Shown here piece after piece: positions 62,580-64,000 of a DNA stretch of 64,000 nt. Position 1 is the first letter of the stretch. Every line of letters starts with the position of its first letter. Made by a program: the position numbers and the translations under genes. The stretch is from Methanogenium organophilum (lineage in GTDB: Archaea > Halobacteriota > Methanomicrobia > Methanomicrobiales > Methanomicrobiaceae), in contig NZ_CP113361.1 in the NCBI RefSeq assembly GCF_026684035.1, forward strand, positions 124,001 to 188,000, given 5' to 3'. The notes beneath the pieces were generated by a model. The model was given only the letters and a program-made list of their open reading frames with translations, was not told where the DNA came from and ran no database searches.

Positions 62580-62833
62580 TCAGACGCACCCCCGTCTTTT
62601 TTGTCCGTGCCGCGGATGGCAATAACAAAGATTGCTGTCGTGAGGCCCGCACCGATACCGGCTTCTGCGATGGCAACATCAGGCGCCTGCAGCATCAGGA
62701 ACTCCAGAGAAAGGAGGAAACTGAAGGCACCGAAGGCGATCGCTGCAGAGATCAGGTCGTCCAGATACCAGATCATGCATGCCGATATGACCAGCCCTGC
62801 AAGGAGCAGGATGTGAACCGCGAGTTCAATCAT
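62576..62833 (-). CDS. mbhD: Mbh-type subunit MbhD (DUF4040-like)
   Basis: 85 residues, three membrane segments. [20 protein letters not shown] followed by [11 protein letters not shown] matches the DUF4040/MrpA C-terminal family, with conserved Asp and Glu in [12 protein letters not shown] 62833 ([10 protein letters not shown]) chosen over TTG 62842. Confidence 0.9.
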   Translation of the reverse strand: MIELAVHILLLAGLVISACMIWYLDDLISAAIAFGAFSFLLSLEFLMLQAPDVAIAEAGIGAGLTTAIFVIAIRGTDKKDGGASE

Positions 62834-63188
62834 CCATATCAACTCCTTTCAGCCGGTCCACCACGGCAGGATCAGGTCGGACACCGGACCGGTATGCTGC
62901 ACGCCCGATGGCATGGGCACCGATTGCATTCGTAAAGATGAGCGCCGCAAGCGCAAGCACGGTGTGCAGCCCGAGGACTGCATACTGCACGTCACCGGTT
63001 GTGAGATACACACCGGCTTCGGTGATGATGACGGCGATACAGATGAATATTGCACCGCAGGTCGTCATCTTCGTCTCCGCATGCAGGCGGGTATACACGT
63101 CAGGGAACCGCAGGATGCCCACCACACCGAGGCCTGCTGCAAGAAGCCCGAGACCTAAGAAGATAGTCACCAGAAGATCTGCTGCCAT
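62826..63188 (-). CDS. mbhC: Mbh-type subunit, MnhG-like
   Basis: 120 residues, three membrane segments. AAGLGVVGILRFPDVYTRLH with AETKMTTCG is the MnhG signature. The start is ATG 63188 (MAADLLVTIF), right after the mbhB stop. The C-terminus ([19 protein letters not shown]) is longer than in some homologs. Confidence 0.92.
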   Translation of the reverse strand: MAADLLVTIFLGLGLLAAGLGVVGILRFPDVYTRLHAETKMTTCGAIFICIAVIITEAGVYLTTGDVQYAVLGLHTVLALAALIFTNAIGAHAIGRAAYRSGVRPDPAVVDRLKGVDMDD

Positions 63189-63189
63189 A

Positions 63190-63447
63190 TCAGAGGTCAC
63201 CTCCGATATACTTCGCAAGCCAGAGTGTGCCTACAAAGGAGAGGAGTGCATAAACGATGGCCACATCGACATAGACCGTCTCGTTGAACGCGACACCAAA
63301 GACGATGATCCCGCAGACCGTAATCGTGTTCACCGCATCAAGCGCCACCACACGGTCCGGTGCGGTCGGGCCCAACCAGAGACGCACCATTGCGAGAATG
63401 ACAAAAAGGAGAAGAAGACCTAATGTCACAACCCAGATATCGGTCAT
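63190..63447 (-). CDS. mbhB: Mbh-type subunit, MnhF-like
   Basis: 85 residues with three membrane segments. MVRLWLGPTAPDRVVALDAV is the MnhF signature. The start ATG 63447 overlaps the mbhA stop by 4 bases. Confidence 0.92.
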   Translation of the reverse strand: MTDIWVVTLGLLLLFVILAMVRLWLGPTAPDRVVALDAVNTITVCGIIVFGVAFNETVYVDVAIVYALLSFVGTLWLAKYIGGDL

Positions 63448-63971
63448 TCCGCGATCCTCCGGACCCATTCATGAATCTTAAAGAATGAGAAGAGACCTGC
63501 AGCATCGGCAGTTTTCTGCTTCACCATTTCGCTGGGGACAGCGAGCATGTGAATATAGAAGTCACCGGTCTTCTCATTCGATTCAAGGGTCAGCGTACCC
63601 GGTGTCAGGGTAATGGAATTTGCAAAAAGAAGCTGACCGAACCCGCTCTTGATGCCGGGATTGACCTTTACGATGCCGGGAGAAATTTTCCCGGTAATTA
63701 TCCGTATTGCCACATCGATGTTTGCCCGGATGAGTTCCAGGAAGAAGGGAATACAGAGATACAGACCAAGGAGCACCCACCGGAGTGGATGCGCCATACG
63801 ATAGTCGTCACCGGAACAGAACCATTTTGCCGATGCCGCAGAGACGACGAGCGCAATGATACCGCCCGCGACTATCTCAAATGCTGACCAGAGCCAGATG
63901 TCACCGGACCCGGCTGTCAGCACCAGATACGTGCAGAACGCACAGATAAATGTCAAAATATACCGAATCAT
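63444..63971 (-). CDS. mbhA: Mbh-type subunit, MnhE-like
   Basis: 175 residues; hydrophobic N-terminal part (YILTFICAFCTYLVLTAGSG; FEIVAGGIIALVVSAASA) then the MnhE soluble region with KVNPGIKSGFGQLLFANSIT followed by LTPGTLTLESNE. Start ATG 63971 is preceded by GGAGTG at 11-base spacing; a TTG at 63989 is in frame but less likely. It is the first gene of the operon in the window; the promoter lies at or beyond the right edge. Confidence 0.92.
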   Translation of the reverse strand: MIRYILTFICAFCTYLVLTAGSGDIWLWSAFEIVAGGIIALVVSAASAKWFCSGDDYRMAHPLRWVLLGLYLCIPFFLELIRANIDVAIRIITGKISPGIVKVNPGIKSGFGQLLFANSITLTPGTLTLESNEKTGDFYIHMLAVPSEMVKQKTADAAGLFSFFKIHEWVRRIAE

Positions 63972-64000
63972 AGAGAACCAACACTCCAAGGCACTGTCAC

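Overview
The window looks like part of a chromosome from a hydrogenotrophic methanogen of the order Methanomicrobiales (Methanogenium, Methanofollis or Methanoculleus type). The evidence is archaeal: TATA-box promoters, an F420-dependent NADP reductase, a 14-gene Mbh-type energy-converting [NiFe] hydrogenase operon, an archaeal-type tetrapyrrole operon, TrmB and membrane-tethered two-HTH regulators, and secreted proteins with Sec signals. The genus is inference, and no 16S gene is present.

Layout. 1-7.8 kb: carB (cut by the left edge) and carA, a small thioredoxin-fold protein, ilvD, and a divergent ROK sugar kinase. 7.8-14.6 kb: an XRE/DUF2178 pair, two eroded genes, an HD phosphohydrolase and its internally deleted copy, and between them a sulfur-trafficking operon (DsrE-like, TusA, a divergent cysteine desulfurase, and IscU with a poly-Glu tail). 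14.6-19.6 kb: a TrmB regulator, a dead ABM-domain gene, then an alcohol-oxidation block in which NADP-dependent secondary alcohol dehydrogenase and F420:NADP oxidoreductase are followed by nadX and a divergent nadM. 19.8-21.6 kb: a rhuM-like pseudogene split by a segment carrying cyanase (cynS). 21.8-27.5 kb: the overlapping operon sirC-hemA-hemB-hemL-hemC-cobA, with a short leader ORF coupled to sirC. A tRNA-Gly(GCC) follows.

28-53 kb is the most unusual part, visibly richer in A+T and built from repeated modules. At least eight copies of a minus-strand promoter and 5'-leader cassette occur. Each has a conserved half-operator and TATA box, and most have a leader able to fold into two hairpins. 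In most cases the cassette drives a gene that begins with nearly the same signal peptide but continues into an unrelated mature protein: two zinc metalloproteases, a stand-alone protease prodomain, a chagasin-type protease inhibitor, and several unknowns. Most of these are followed closely by a small, unrelated membrane-anchored protein. On the opposite strand each operator faces an intact or decayed gene for a small secreted protein, and twice also a membrane-tethered regulator with two winged-helix domains. Complete inverted-repeat operators remain only at those two loci. Four copies of a 196-residue membrane protein and a recent duplication of about 980 bp lie among them. I propose, as inference, a secreted-signal/membrane-sensor system that controls a diversifying set of exported proteins and their membrane-anchored partners.

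53.3-64 kb returns to core genes: a TPR surface protein, a hydrogenase maturation protease, a zinc-ribbon membrane protein, a TauE/SafE permease, and the Mbh operon in the order mbhA to mbhN on the minus strand, probably starting at the right edge.
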